Source: Clostridiales bacterium (GTDB lineage Bacteria; Bacillota; Clostridia; Oscillospirales; Oscillospiraceae). From it: 12,866 nt of DNA. Numbering within the stretch: the stretch's first letter is position 1; each line of letters starts with the position of its first letter. Under the pieces are notes generated by a model. It worked only from the letters and a program-made list of their open reading frames with translations, did no database searches and was not told the DNA's origin. Where the stretch lies: assembly GCA_004555655.1 (NCBI GenBank), contig SFHJ01000042.1:1-12866 (forward strand). Direction: 5' to 3'. The translations under genes were made by a program, and so were the position numbers. Of the stretch, positions 1 through 7,995 are shown piece after piece.

Positions 1-642
1 CTGATCAGATACACGCCAGAGCCGGACAAGCTGTGCGGCGAGGCGGCGGCGATCTGCACGGGATATACGGGCGACCCGCTCAAGGCCCTGCGCGGCGCGC
101 TGGAGAGCGGGCACGAGAGCGTGGCCGAGCATGCGGGCTTTACCTTTCGGATCGAGGACGTGAGCCGCGTGCTGCTGGCCCAGCTCACGCGGCACAGGAT
201 GGCGAGCTTCAGTGTGCAGAGCCAGCGGTATTGCGGAATCCCGTACAACATGGTCATGCCGGAATCGGTCAGGAACGCTTCTAGTCATGTGTACGACGTG
301 TTCTTGGATGCGGTGGAAAGCAGCCACAAGGCCTATGACTGGCTGATCGAGAACGGCATCCCTGCCGAGGATGCGCGCATGGTCGCGCCGGAGGGGGAGA
401 CGACCGCGCTCATGATGACCATGAACGCGCGCGAGTTGAGGCATTTCTTCTCGCTGCGCTGCTGCAACCGCGCGCAGTGGGAGATCCGGGAGCTGGCCCG
501 GAGGATGCTGGCGGAGTGCAGCGTCGTCGCGCCGGAGCTGTTCAAGGACGCCGGGCCGGGCTGCCTGCGGGGCGCGTGCCCGGAGGGAAAGCGGAGCTGC
601 GGCAAGCCGATGAAGAGAGGGGACGAACGACATGACGGTTGA
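1..642 (+). CDS. thyX: Flavin-dependent thymidylate synthase ThyX (5' end outside window)
   Basis: ThyX makes dTMP from dUMP using methylene-tetrahydrofolate, FAD and NADPH, supplying thymidylate for phage replication. The frame is open from base 1, with 213 codons before the TGA at 640-642. The ThyX signature RHRxxSxxxxS is present (RHRMASFSVQSQR, from in-window codon 64). The upstream HESVAEHAGFTF motif and downstream RELRHFFSLR...AQWEIRELA helix are typical of the family. The C-terminal tail is Cys-rich (GPGCLRGACPEGKRSC), as I recall from phage-encoded ThyX proteins. Compared with the usual length of about 215-230 residues, only a few N-terminal residues are missing. The last 11 bases overlap the next gene, suggesting one operon. 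Confidence 0.96.
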   Translation: MIRYTPEPDKLCGEAAAICTGYTGDPLKALRGALESGHESVAEHAGFTFRIEDVSRVLLAQLTRHRMASFSVQSQRYCGIPYNMVMPESVRNASSHVYDVFLDAVESSHKAYDWLIENGIPAEDARMVAPEGETTALMMTMNARELRHFFSLRCCNRAQWEIRELARRMLAECSVVAPELFKDAGPGCLRGACPEGKRSCGKPMKRGDERHDG

Positions 643-955
643 GGAGCGCATGGACAAGCTGGAGCAGCGCGTGCTGACGCTGGAGATGCTTGCGCAGAAC
701 GGAGAACTGTTCAGGGACGATTCGCTTATGCGCACGGAGAAGGAGCTTGTCGACATACACGGCAAGTATGTGGACAAGTCAACCGCCGCGAGAATCCTGG
801 GCGTGACGCGCGCGACGGTGTACGCGATGCTTAAGGACGGGCGCATCAAGGGCGCGTGCAGCGGGCGGCGCGTGGACGTGCGCTCCATCGCGCGGCATCT
901 GTGCACAGAGAGTAAAGGAGGAAGACACCATGAAGATTCTGAATCTCGCTATTGA
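632..955 (+). CDS. Small HTH DNA-binding protein (excisionase/HTH_17-like)
   Basis: This 107-residue protein has a charged, probably helical or coiled-coil N-terminus (residues 1-40, MDKLEQRVLTLEML). A winged-HTH-like segment follows at about residues 48-90 (STAARILGVTRATVYAMLKDGRIKG, then GRRVDVRSIARHL). This is the layout of MerR/excisionase-type HTH_17 domains that bind short DNA sites. The ATG at 632 has a purine-rich AGAGGGG upstream and overlaps the end of thyX. The 3' end overlaps the following ATPase gene by 26 bases. The target is unknown; a role in early-operon regulation or replication initiation is inference. Nothing shows that it is a true excisionase, since no integrase is visible. 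Confidence 0.8.
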   Translation: MTVEERMDKLEQRVLTLEMLAQNGELFRDDSLMRTEKELVDIHGKYVDKSTAARILGVTRATVYAMLKDGRIKGACSGRRVDVRSIARHLCTESKGGRHHEDSESRY

Positions 956-2210
956 GAACACGAAGCGGGTGAAGGCCGTCGCGCTGGAGCCTGCGGAGAA
1001 TGGTCTGACCGTCATCGGCGGACGAAACGGGCAGGGAAAGACGAGCGTGCTGGACGCGATCTCCTGGGCGCTGGGCGGCGAGAAGTTCCGCCCGACGAAC
1101 GCCAAGCGGGACGACAGCGTCATTCCGCCGTACATCAAGGTGACGCTTGACAATGGCCTTGTCGTCGAGCGCAAGGGCAAGAACAGTGCGCTGACCGTGA
1201 CCGATCCAAGCGGGCGAAAGGCAGGACAGCGGCTTCTTGACGAGCTTGTGAGCGAACTGGCGCTCGACCTGCCGAAGTTCATGCGCGCGACGGACAGGGA
1301 AAAGGCGGCCACGCTGCTTGAAATCATCGGCGTTGGCGATCAGCTGACAGCCATTGAGCAGGAGGAGACCAGGGCATACAATGAACGCCTGGCCCTGGGA
1401 CGGATTGCCGACCAGAAGGAAGCCTTTGTCAAGAGCATGCCGTATCATACGGACGCGCCGAAGGAGCTGGTGAGCGCTGCGGAGCTGCTCAGGCGGCACA
1501 ATGCCATTCTGTCCAGGAATGCGGAGAACCAGCGCAAGCGTGAGATTCGGGATGAGCTATACGCTGCGCGCAGCCGCATTGCCGAGGAGATGAGGAGGAT
1601 CACCGAGCAATACGACGCCGTCTGCCGCGAGTGCGACATCGCCGAGAAGAACGCGCAGGATCTTGAGGACGAATCGACCGAAGAGATTCAGCGCGACCTT
1701 GACCGGATCGACGAGATCAATCGCAAGGTGCGCGCGAACCTTGACCATGACAAGGCTGAGGAGGACGCCCGCGAGGCGACGCGCGCCTACAACGCCCTGA
1801 CGGCAAAGATCGACGAGCTGCGCCGCAAGAAGCGCGACCTGCTCAACGGGGCGAAGCTGCCGCTGCCAGGCCTCGACGTGGAGAAGGGCTGCCTGATCTA
1901 CAACGGCAAGGCATGGGACTGCATGTCCTCCTCCGAGCAGCTGCGCGTCTCCACGGCGATTGTGCGCGCGCTGAACCCGAACTGCGGCTTTGTGCTGATG
2001 GATCAGCTCGAAAAGATGGACATGGAGACGATGCGCGATTTTGGCGCATGGCTGGAAAGCGAGGGCCTGCAGGTGATCGCCACGCGGGTGAGCACCGGCG
2101 ACGAATGCCAGATCATCATCGAGGACGGCATGGTGGCGCAGCGTGAGGAATCGGAGCAGAAGGAAGCTGCGCAGCGCAGAGACTGGAGCAAGGGAGGATT
2201 CGGGAAATGA
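930..2210 (+). CDS. RecF/SbcC-like AAA ATPase of phage replication-recombination module
   Basis: This 426-residue P-loop protein has SMC/RecF/SbcC architecture. The N-terminal half-ATPase has Walker A GRNGQGKT at residues 31-38, followed by SVLDAISWALGG. A central charged coiled-coil region spans roughly residues 195-320 (Glu/Arg/Lys rich). The C-terminal half has a signature-like MSSSEQLR and a Walker B strand FVLMDQLEKMD with Asp358. The residue after that Asp is Gln rather than the usual Glu, so hydrolysis may be slow or rely on another base. Such proteins commonly accompany Sak4-type recombination genes in phages and probably act on DNA ends or as a remodelling clamp; the exact role is inference. 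A strong AAAGGAGG sits 8 bases before the ATG. The stop overlaps the next start as ATGA (2207-2210). Confidence 0.85.
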   Translation: MKILNLAIENTKRVKAVALEPAENGLTVIGGRNGQGKTSVLDAISWALGGEKFRPTNAKRDDSVIPPYIKVTLDNGLVVERKGKNSALTVTDPSGRKAGQRLLDELVSELALDLPKFMRATDREKAATLLEIIGVGDQLTAIEQEETRAYNERLALGRIADQKEAFVKSMPYHTDAPKELVSAAELLRRHNAILSRNAENQRKREIRDELYAARSRIAEEMRRITEQYDAVCRECDIAEKNAQDLEDESTEEIQRDLDRIDEINRKVRANLDHDKAEEDAREATRAYNALTAKIDELRRKKRDLLNGAKLPLPGLDVEKGCLIYNGKAWDCMSSSEQLRVSTAIVRALNPNCGFVLMDQLEKMDMETMRDFGAWLESEGLQVIATRVSTGDECQIIIEDGMVAQREESEQKEAAQRRDWSKGGFGK

Positions 2211-3301
2211 TTGCACTGAGCAAGGGGCGCGTAAAAAGCAAGGGCCTGAAGGTTCTGGTCTACGGCCCGGAGGGCATTGGCAAGAGCACGTTTGCCAGCC
2301 AGTTCCCCGCGCCGATCTTCATCGACACCGAGGGCAGCACGGAGCACATGGACGTCCTTCGTGTCGATCCGGCGCCAAAGAGCTGGACGGAGCTGATGGA
2401 AATCGTGAGGCAGATGGCATCTGATCAGTACAGGAACGGCTATCAGACGCTTGTGCTCGATACGGCGGACTGGGCAGAGAAGCTGTGCAGCAAGCACCTG
2501 TGCGACGCGCGCGGATACAAGGGCATCGAGGACTTTGGCTACGGCAAAGGATACACCTACCTGGAGGAGGAGTTCGGCAAGCTGCTCAATCTGCTGACGG
2601 ACGTGGTGAACGTGGGCAACAACGTGGTCATCACCGCGCATGCGGCGATGCGCAAGTTTGAGCAGCCGGACGAGCAGGGCGCGTATGACCGCTGGGAGCT
2701 GAAACTGCAGAAGAAGACCGCGCCACTTATAAAGGAATGGGCTGACGCCGTCTTCTTTGCCAACTACAAGACCGTCGTGGTGAACGTGGACGGACAGGGC
2801 GCAGCCAAGGGCAAGAACAAGGTGCAGGGCGGCAGGCGCGTGATGTACACGAGCCATCACCCCTGCTGGGACGCGAAGAACCGTTTCGCCCTTGCGGACG
2901 AGCTGCCGTTTGAATACGCGCAGATCAAGCACATCGTCCCCATTGGGGAGGTGACGTGCATGCTGCCTGATGAGCCTGCTGTGCATGAGGCGCCTGCACC
3001 GGTTTGTGAGCCGCCGAAGGCACAGCCCGTGGAAACGCCTGCCGCCGTACAGCGTGCGCCTGAACGTGGACCTGAGCCGGACGAGCCGGTGCCGGAGGCG
3101 CTGCGCCGCCTGATGGACATGAGCGGCGTAACATCCAAAGAGGTGCGCGAGGTAGTGGCAAAGGTGGGCTACTACCCCGTGGATACGCCGATTGCCAACT
3201 ACGAGGAGGGCTTTATCTCCGGCATGCTGGTGGGCGACTGGAAGGTTGTGGAGAGCATGATCATGGAGATGCGCGCGCAGAGCGAGGACACGCCGTTTTA
3301 A
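2207..3301 (+). CDS. Sak4-like RecA-fold NTPase (AAA_24 family), putative single-strand annealing recombinase
   Basis: This 364-residue protein has Walker A GPEGIGKST at residues 20-28 and a Walker B-like TLVLDTADW with Asp85. A sensor-like strand NVVITAHAAM follows, then the family segment containing DRWELKLQKKTAPLIKEWAD. This matches phage nucleotide-binding proteins of the AAA_24/Sak4 type, which are RecA-core proteins that promote strand annealing with a partner SSB. Residues about 255-305 are a Pro/Ala/Glu linker. A C-terminal helical domain follows (PEALRRLMDMSGVTSKEVREVV). The extreme C-terminus is SEDTPF, resembling the acidic PF tip of bacterial SSBs. It sits in an operon next to the DUF669 gene, a pairing familiar from phage Sak4 loci. 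AAGGGAGG precedes the start. Confidence 0.88.
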   Translation: MIALSKGRVKSKGLKVLVYGPEGIGKSTFASQFPAPIFIDTEGSTEHMDVLRVDPAPKSWTELMEIVRQMASDQYRNGYQTLVLDTADWAEKLCSKHLCDARGYKGIEDFGYGKGYTYLEEEFGKLLNLLTDVVNVGNNVVITAHAAMRKFEQPDEQGAYDRWELKLQKKTAPLIKEWADAVFFANYKTVVVNVDGQGAAKGKNKVQGGRRVMYTSHHPCWDAKNRFALADELPFEYAQIKHIVPIGEVTCMLPDEPAVHEAPAPVCEPPKAQPVETPAAVQRAPERGPEPDEPVPEALRRLMDMSGVTSKEVREVVAKVGYYPVDTPIANYEEGFISGMLVGDWKVVESMIMEMRAQSEDTPF

Positions 3302-3322
3302 GAGACAAGGAGGATCAATACG

Positions 3323-3865
3323 ATGGAAAACAATCTGGACATGGGCCGCGAGTTTAACTGGGATGATGTCATTCAGAACGACAGCGAGGAGTTTATCCTT
3401 TTGCCGGACGGCGACTGCGACTTCGAGGTCAAGAGCTTTGAACGCGCGCGCCACAACGGCAGCGAGAAGCTGCCGCCGTGCAACAAGGCGGTGCTCAAGA
3501 TCAAGGTGACGAACGAGGCCGGGCAGAGCACGACGATCACCCACAATCTGATGCTGCACAGCAAGTGCGAGGGCATGATCTGCGCGTTCTTCACGGCCAT
3601 CGGCCAGCGCAAGCACGGAGAACCGCTGCGCATGAACTGGAACAGCGTGGTGGGCAGCCGGGGCCGCTGCCGCGTCGGCACGCGCAGCTGGACGAGCAAG
3701 AACGGCGATGTGATGAAGAGCAACGAGATCAAGCGCTTCTACGATCCGAACGAAGCGAAGGAACAGGACGTTCAGCCTGCGTCCCAGCCGGCCCAGGCGC
3801 CGCAGCAGACGAGCTTTGGAGGCGGATTCGCCGGCGGCTTTGGCGGCGGATTCGCAAGACGCTGA
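3323..3865 (+). CDS. DUF669 family protein, putative phage ssDNA-binding protein
   Basis: This 180-residue protein begins MENNLDMGREFNWDDV and contains LPDGDCDFEVKSFERARHNGSEKLPPCN and later GSRGRCRVGTRSW. These are hallmarks of the DUF669 phage family, whose members lie next to Sak4/AAA_24 genes and are thought to bind ssDNA. Residues about 145-165 are a Gln/Pro/Ala linker. The tail is Gly/Phe-rich and ends GGFARR, so unlike bacterial SSB it is basic and lacks an acidic PF tip. The start has an AAGGAGG about 10 bases upstream. Its stop overlaps the helicase start as TGATG. The SSB role is inferred from family and context rather than from a visible OB-fold. Confidence 0.85.
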   Translation: MENNLDMGREFNWDDVIQNDSEEFILLPDGDCDFEVKSFERARHNGSEKLPPCNKAVLKIKVTNEAGQSTTITHNLMLHSKCEGMICAFFTAIGQRKHGEPLRMNWNSVVGSRGRCRVGTRSWTSKNGDVMKSNEIKRFYDPNEAKEQDVQPASQPAQAPQQTSFGGGFAGGFGGGFARR

Positions 3866-5502
3866 TGGGTGCGGTGGCGCTGCGCCCCTACCAGCAGGAA
3901 GCCCTTGACAGCATCTTTACCAGGTGGGCGGAGGGGCAGCGCAGGCTGCTCCTCTGCCTGCCTACGGGCTGCGGCAAGACCATCGTCTTTGCTAAGGCCA
4001 TCGAGCGGCTGGTGAGAAACGGCATGCGCGTACTCGTGCTGGCGCACAGATCGGAGCTGCTGGCGCAGGCGGCGGACAAGCTGGACAAGGCGACCGGCCT
4101 CAAGTGCGCGGTGGAAAAGGCGGAGGAGACCTGCGTGGGCAGCTGGTTCCGCGTGGTGGTGGGCAGCGTGCAGACGCTATGCCGGGAAAAGCGGCTTGCC
4201 CAGTTTGACGCGCATTACTTTGACGCGATCATCATCGACGAGGCGCACCACTGCCTTTCTGACAGCTACCAGACGGTGCTTGCCCACTTCCCGGACGCGC
4301 TGGTACTGGGCGTGACGGCTACGCCGGATCGCGGCGACATGCGCAACCTGGGCGAATACTTCGACGCGCTGGCCTATGAATACACGATCACGAAGGCGAT
4401 CCGCGAGGGCTATCTGTGCCCGATCAAGGCGCAGACGATTCCGCTGACGCTGGACATCCGGGGCGTGGCGACGCAGAGCGGAGACTTTGCCGCCGGACAG
4501 CTGGGCAGCGCGCTTGACCCGTATCTGGAAGGCATTGCGCAGGAGATGGCGGGCATCTGCCGGGGCCGCCGCACGGTGGTATTCCTGCCGCTGGTGGCGA
4601 CGAGCCAGAAGATGCAGGACATCCTGAACGCCCACGGGCTGCGCACCGCCGAGGTGAACGGAGAGAGCCGAGACCGCGCAGAAACTCTCGCCGCCTTCGC
4701 GCGTGGCGAGTATGACGTGCTGTGCAACAGCATGCTGCTGACCGAGGGCTGGGACTGCCCGGAGGTGGACTGCGTGGTGGTGCTGCGGGCGACGAAGGTG
4801 CGCAGCCTGTACTGTCAGATGGTGGGCCGAGGAACGCGCCTGGCGCCGGGCAAGGATCACCTTCTGCTGCTGGATTTTTTGTGGAACACGGAGAAGCACG
4901 AGCTGTGCCGCCCTGCCTGCCTGATCTGCGAAAGCCCGGAGGTTGCGGCAAAGATGACCGAGAACCTGGAAGCGTTGGCCGAAGAGGAGGACGGACAGCT
5001 GGCGATTGATCTGGAGGAAGCCGAGGCACAGGCGAAGGAGGACGTGGTCGCCGCGCGCGAGGAGGCGCTGGCCAAGGCGCTGGAGGAGATGAAGAAGCGC
5101 AAGCGCAAGCTGGTCGATCCGCTGCAATTTGAGATGAGCATTCAGGCGGAGGACCTCTCCGGCTATGTGCCCTCCTTTGGCTGGGAGGCAGGGCCGCCCA
5201 CGGACAAGCAGCGCGCTTCGCTGGAAAAGCTGGGCATTTTCCCGGACGAGATCGAGAACGCGGGCAAGGCGCAGATGATGCTCGACCGCCTGTCCAAGCG
5301 GCGCGCGGATGGCCTGACCACGCCCAAGCAGATCCGTTTTCTGGAGGGCAGGGGCTTTACGCATGTGGGCACATGGCCCTTTGACAGCGCAAAGAAGCTC
5401 ATCGACCGCATCGCGGCGAACGGCTGGCGCGTGCCGGGTACCATCGACCCGAGGACGTACACGCCGGAGCCGGTGCAGACCGGGATTGACTTTCCATTTT
5501 GA
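3865..5502 (+). CDS. Phage SF2 DNA/RNA helicase (DEAD/DEAH type)
   Basis: The 545-residue helicase starts at the ATG of the TGATG overlap with the upstream gene. The frame is open much further upstream, but that part lies inside the DUF669 gene. Visible motifs are a Q-motif-like RPYQ (7-10), motif I PTGCGKT (33-39), motif II DEAH (125-128), motif III VTATP (150-154) and motif VI QMVGRGTR (318-325). A Glu/Ala/Lys-rich helical segment follows (about 370-420). A C-terminal domain with two similar TDKQRASLEKLG and TPKQIRFLEGRG segments comes next, a layout common in phage replication helicases. The protein ends IDFPF, resembling an SSB-type acidic PF tip. It probably unwinds DNA at replication or recombination forks; substrate and polarity are unknown. 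Confidence 0.93.
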   Translation: MGAVALRPYQQEALDSIFTRWAEGQRRLLLCLPTGCGKTIVFAKAIERLVRNGMRVLVLAHRSELLAQAADKLDKATGLKCAVEKAEETCVGSWFRVVVGSVQTLCREKRLAQFDAHYFDAIIIDEAHHCLSDSYQTVLAHFPDALVLGVTATPDRGDMRNLGEYFDALAYEYTITKAIREGYLCPIKAQTIPLTLDIRGVATQSGDFAAGQLGSALDPYLEGIAQEMAGICRGRRTVVFLPLVATSQKMQDILNAHGLRTAEVNGESRDRAETLAAFARGEYDVLCNSMLLTEGWDCPEVDCVVVLRATKVRSLYCQMVGRGTRLAPGKDHLLLLDFLWNTEKHELCRPACLICESPEVAAKMTENLEALAEEEDGQLAIDLEEAEAQAKEDVVAAREEALAKALEEMKKRKRKLVDPLQFEMSIQAEDLSGYVPSFGWEAGPPTDKQRASLEKLGIFPDEIENAGKAQMMLDRLSKRRADGLTTPKQIRFLEGRGFTHVGTWPFDSAKKLIDRIAANGWRVPGTIDPRTYTPEPVQTGIDFPF

Positions 5503-5515
5503 GTGAGGAGGGCAT

Positions 5516-7750
5516 ATGAACGACCACGAGGATTTGCCGCGCATCCTGATGGAGGGCGTAGACCCTGCCATGTGCAACTACGAGCAATGGCTCTCTGTCG
5601 GCATGGCGCTGCACGACAGCGGCCATCCCTGCAGCGTGTGGGAGGAATGGAGCCGGAAGGACGCGGCCCGATACCACGAGGGAGAATGCGCGAGCAAGTG
5701 GGCCGGCTTTGGAAGAAGCGCTCACCCGGTGAAAAGCGGTACGATCATCGCGCTGGCCAGGGCGCAGGGCTATGACCCATCCGGCGAGGGGCATGAACTG
5801 AGCTGGGACGACACCATCGGCGGCGGAAACGACGAGCTGGTAGTCGTTGACCGGAACTGGCTGCAGGACGAGGAGGTTCCGCCGCCCAGGGACTTTAGCC
5901 CAGCAAACGAGCTGATCACCTACCTGGAAACGCTGTTTGAGAGCGGCGAGAACGTGGGCATCAACACCGAATGCTGGCAGAAGGACGACGGCAGATGGAT
6001 GCCGACCAAGGGCAGCTACGACCGGACGGCTGGCGAGCTGATCCGCGCGCTGTACAGCTGCGGCGGCGATATCGGCAGCGTAATCGGCGACTATAAAAAA
6101 GAAGCGGGCGCGTGGATACGCTTCAACCCGCTGGACGGCAAGGGCGTGCGCGACGAGAACGTAACCTCCTACCGCTACGCGCTGGTGGAGAGCGACGAGC
6201 TGTCCATCGGCAGGCAGTACGCCATCCTGCGCAAGCTGGAGCTGCCTATTGCCGTGCTCGTGCACAGCGGCAAAAAGAGCCTGCACGCCATCGTGCGCAT
6301 CGACGCCGTCAGCTACGACGAATACCGCAAGCGCGTGGATTACCTCTACGACGTGTGCGCAAAGAACGGCCTGAAGCTGGACCGGCAGAACCGAAACCCG
6401 AGCAGGCTTTCGCGCATGCCGGGCGTGACGCGGGACGGCAAGCCGCAGTACATCGTCGCGCGCAACATCGGACAGGAGACGTTTGAGGCGTGGAAGGAAT
6501 ACATCGAGAGCGTCAACGACGACCTGCCTGACGAGGAAAACCTGGCCGAGGTGTTTGACCATCTGCCGCCGCTCTCCCCGCCGCTGATTTCCGGCGTGCT
6601 GCGCCAGGGACACAAGATGCTGCTGGCCGGCCCCAGCAAGGCGGGAAAGAGCTTTGCCCTGATCGAGCTGTGCATCGCCATCGCCGAGGGCATCCCTTGG
6701 CTCGGCTTTGCCTGCGCGCAGGGGCGCGTGCTCTACGTCAACCTGGAACTGGACAGGGCAAGCTGCCTGCACCGCTTTGCCGACGTCTACCGCGCCATGG
6801 GCGTCAACCCCATGGACAGCCACACCAGCCACATCGACATCTGGAATCTGCGCGGCAAGAGCGCGCCCATGGACAAGCTGGCGCCCAAGCTGATCCGGCG
6901 CGCGGCGAAGAAGACCTACACGGCCATCATCATCGATCCCATCTACAAGATCATCACGGGCGACGAGAACAGCGCCGATCAGATGGCCGCATTCTGCAAC
7001 CAATTTGACCGCGTGGCTACGGAGCTGGGCTGCGCCGTGATCTACTGCCACCACCACAGCAAGGGCGCGCAGGGCGGCAAGAAGAGCCAGGACAGGGCAA
7101 GCGGCTCCGGCGTGTTTGCGCGCGATCCGGACGCGCTGCTGGACATGAGCGAGCTTCCGGTAACGGAATCCATGCGCGCGGCGCAATCCAATGCGGCCAC
7201 GGCAGACATCTGCCTCAAGTGGCTGCGCAGGTTCCGGCCCGACTGGTACGAGCTGGCCAGCCAGGACGACCAATGCAGCGCCGTGAAGATGATGGACATC
7301 TGCCGGGAGCACCTGCCGGAGCGCAGCATGCAGATGATGGCGGGCGAGATCCAGGAGGCAAAGAACCGCATCGCCGCGCGCACGGCCTGGCGCATCGAGC
7401 CGACGCTGCGCGAGTTCCCCACGTTCCGGCCGCGCGATCTTTGGTTTGATTACCCGGTACACCGGTGCGACGTGGACGGCGCGCTGAAGGACGCGAAGGT
7501 CGAGGTGTCCGCGCCATGGGGCGGAAATGGTGAGCGCAAAAAGACCCCGCAGGAGCGCAGGCAGGAGCGCAAGACGGCCTTCGACACGGCCTATCAGGCG
7601 TGCGCAGCAGGCGGCAGGGTGACTGTGGAGGACATGGCTTCATACATGGGCTGCACCGAAAAGACGGTACGCAACAGGGCCAGAGAGATGCCGGAGTACA
7701 CCATCGAGGACGGCTATATCAAAGAGAAGGGAAAGGAAAATACCGAATGA
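5516..7750 (+). CDS. Bifunctional primase-helicase: PriCT-like, AEP-like, RecA-like ATPase and C-terminal HTH regions
   Basis: This 744-residue protein has four recognisable regions. Residues about 10-90 resemble PriCT_2 (EQWLSVGMALHDSG, WSRKDAARYHEGEC). Residues about 190-310 look like an archaeo-eukaryotic primase core, with acidic VESDE (Glu225, Asp227, Glu228), SGKKSLH ending in His257, and RNPSRLSRMPG. Residues about 355-560 are a RepA/AAA_25-type RecA helicase, with Walker A GPSKAGKS (372-379), Walker B IIIDP with Asp474, and the HHHSKG / RASGSGVFARDPD loops. Residues about 695-735 form an HTH (VTVEDMASYMGCTEKTVRNRA). It should synthesise primers and unwind phage DNA. A strong GAGGAGG sits just before the ATG, and the gene follows the helicase by 13 bases. 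Its 3' end carries the first of the repeats described next. Confidence 0.9.
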   Translation: MNDHEDLPRILMEGVDPAMCNYEQWLSVGMALHDSGHPCSVWEEWSRKDAARYHEGECASKWAGFGRSAHPVKSGTIIALARAQGYDPSGEGHELSWDDTIGGGNDELVVVDRNWLQDEEVPPPRDFSPANELITYLETLFESGENVGINTECWQKDDGRWMPTKGSYDRTAGELIRALYSCGGDIGSVIGDYKKEAGAWIRFNPLDGKGVRDENVTSYRYALVESDELSIGRQYAILRKLELPIAVLVHSGKKSLHAIVRIDAVSYDEYRKRVDYLYDVCAKNGLKLDRQNRNPSRLSRMPGVTRDGKPQYIVARNIGQETFEAWKEYIESVNDDLPDEENLAEVFDHLPPLSPPLISGVLRQGHKMLLAGPSKAGKSFALIELCIAIAEGIPWLGFACAQGRVLYVNLELDRASCLHRFADVYRAMGVNPMDSHTSHIDIWNLRGKSAPMDKLAPKLIRRAAKKTYTAIIIDPIYKIITGDENSADQMAAFCNQFDRVATELGCAVIYCHHHSKGAQGGKKSQDRASGSGVFARDPDALLDMSELPVTESMRAAQSNAATADICLKWLRRFRPDWYELASQDDQCSAVKMMDICREHLPERSMQMMAGEIQEAKNRIAARTAWRIEPTLREFPTFRPRDLWFDYPVHRCDVDGALKDAKVEVSAPWGGNGERKKTPQERRQERKTAFDTAYQACAAGGRVTVEDMASYMGCTEKTVRNRAREMPEYTIEDGYIKEKGKENTE

Positions 7751-7836
7751 TTTCATGATGTTCATATAAGGAAAATACCGACGTTTTCAGCGCTTTCAAT
7801 CGTTCATGTGAAATAAGGAAAAATACGGTATTTTCC
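7733..7836 (+). repeat. AT-rich repeat cluster with palindrome: candidate iterons (origin) or operator
   Basis: AAGGAAAATACCGA occurs exactly at 7733-7746 (inside the primase-helicase 3' end) and at 7768-7781. A near copy, AAGGAAAAATACGG, is at 7815-7828. The inverted form CGGTATTTTCC is at 7826-7836, so the third copy forms an imperfect palindrome (7817-7836). Copies 2 and 3 are also preceded by TTCAT. The stretch is clearly more AT-rich than the genes around it. The position next to a replicative primase-helicase with a C-terminal HTH fits a replication origin or a self-regulatory operator. The function is inference; the repeats are directly visible. Confidence 0.6.
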
Positions 7837-7851
7837 ATGGGAAAGGAAAGG

Positions 7852-7872
7852 TATCTCTCTTTCAGAGAGATA
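7852..7872 (+). other. Perfect 9-bp inverted repeat (hairpin) in the intergenic gap
   Basis: TATCTCTCT and AGAGAGATA are separated by TTC, giving a perfect 9-bp stem with a 3-base loop. No U-run follows, so it is not a standard intrinsic terminator. It could be a processing or stability hairpin in the mRNA, or part of the same origin/operator region as the repeats just upstream. Confidence 0.5.
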
Positions 7873-7910
7873 GAAGGCTTCCTTCCCTGTGGTCAGGAGG
7901 TACAGGAAAA

Positions 7911-7935
7911 GGGGGCGTTGAGCTGCGCCCCCCTT
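7911..7935 (+). terminator. GC-rich hairpin, possible weak terminator before rusA
   Basis: GGGGGCG (7911-7917) pairs with CGCCCCC (7926-7932) around an 8-base loop. An A-run precedes it and CTTATCC follows. The stem is strong, but the downstream T-run is poor. It may attenuate transcription or need Rho. It is the only GC-rich stem in the 245-base gap between the primase-helicase and rusA. Confidence 0.35.
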
Positions 7936-7995
7936 ATCCCTGAGCCCTCTGCCCACTGACAAGCAAATTTCCAGAAGAAGATGTGAGGTAAAAAC

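Noticed and set aside
3478..3864. Upstream extension of the helicase reading frame
   Set aside because: It lies entirely inside the DUF669 gene in another frame and is low-complexity. The helicase domain begins at the ATG of the TGATG overlap (3865).
2003..7462. Several very long minus-strand open frames opposite the replication genes
   Set aside because: Their Leu/Arg/His/Ala-rich translations are shadows of GC-rich + strand codons, with no domain motifs or ribosome binding sites.
7837..7959. 40-codon + strand frame starting MGKERYLSFREIEGF between the primase-helicase and rusA
   Set aside because: No ribosome binding site precedes its ATG, which lies at the edge of the palindrome. The frame spans two hairpins that explain the sequence better. 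It could be a small protein but I cannot support it.
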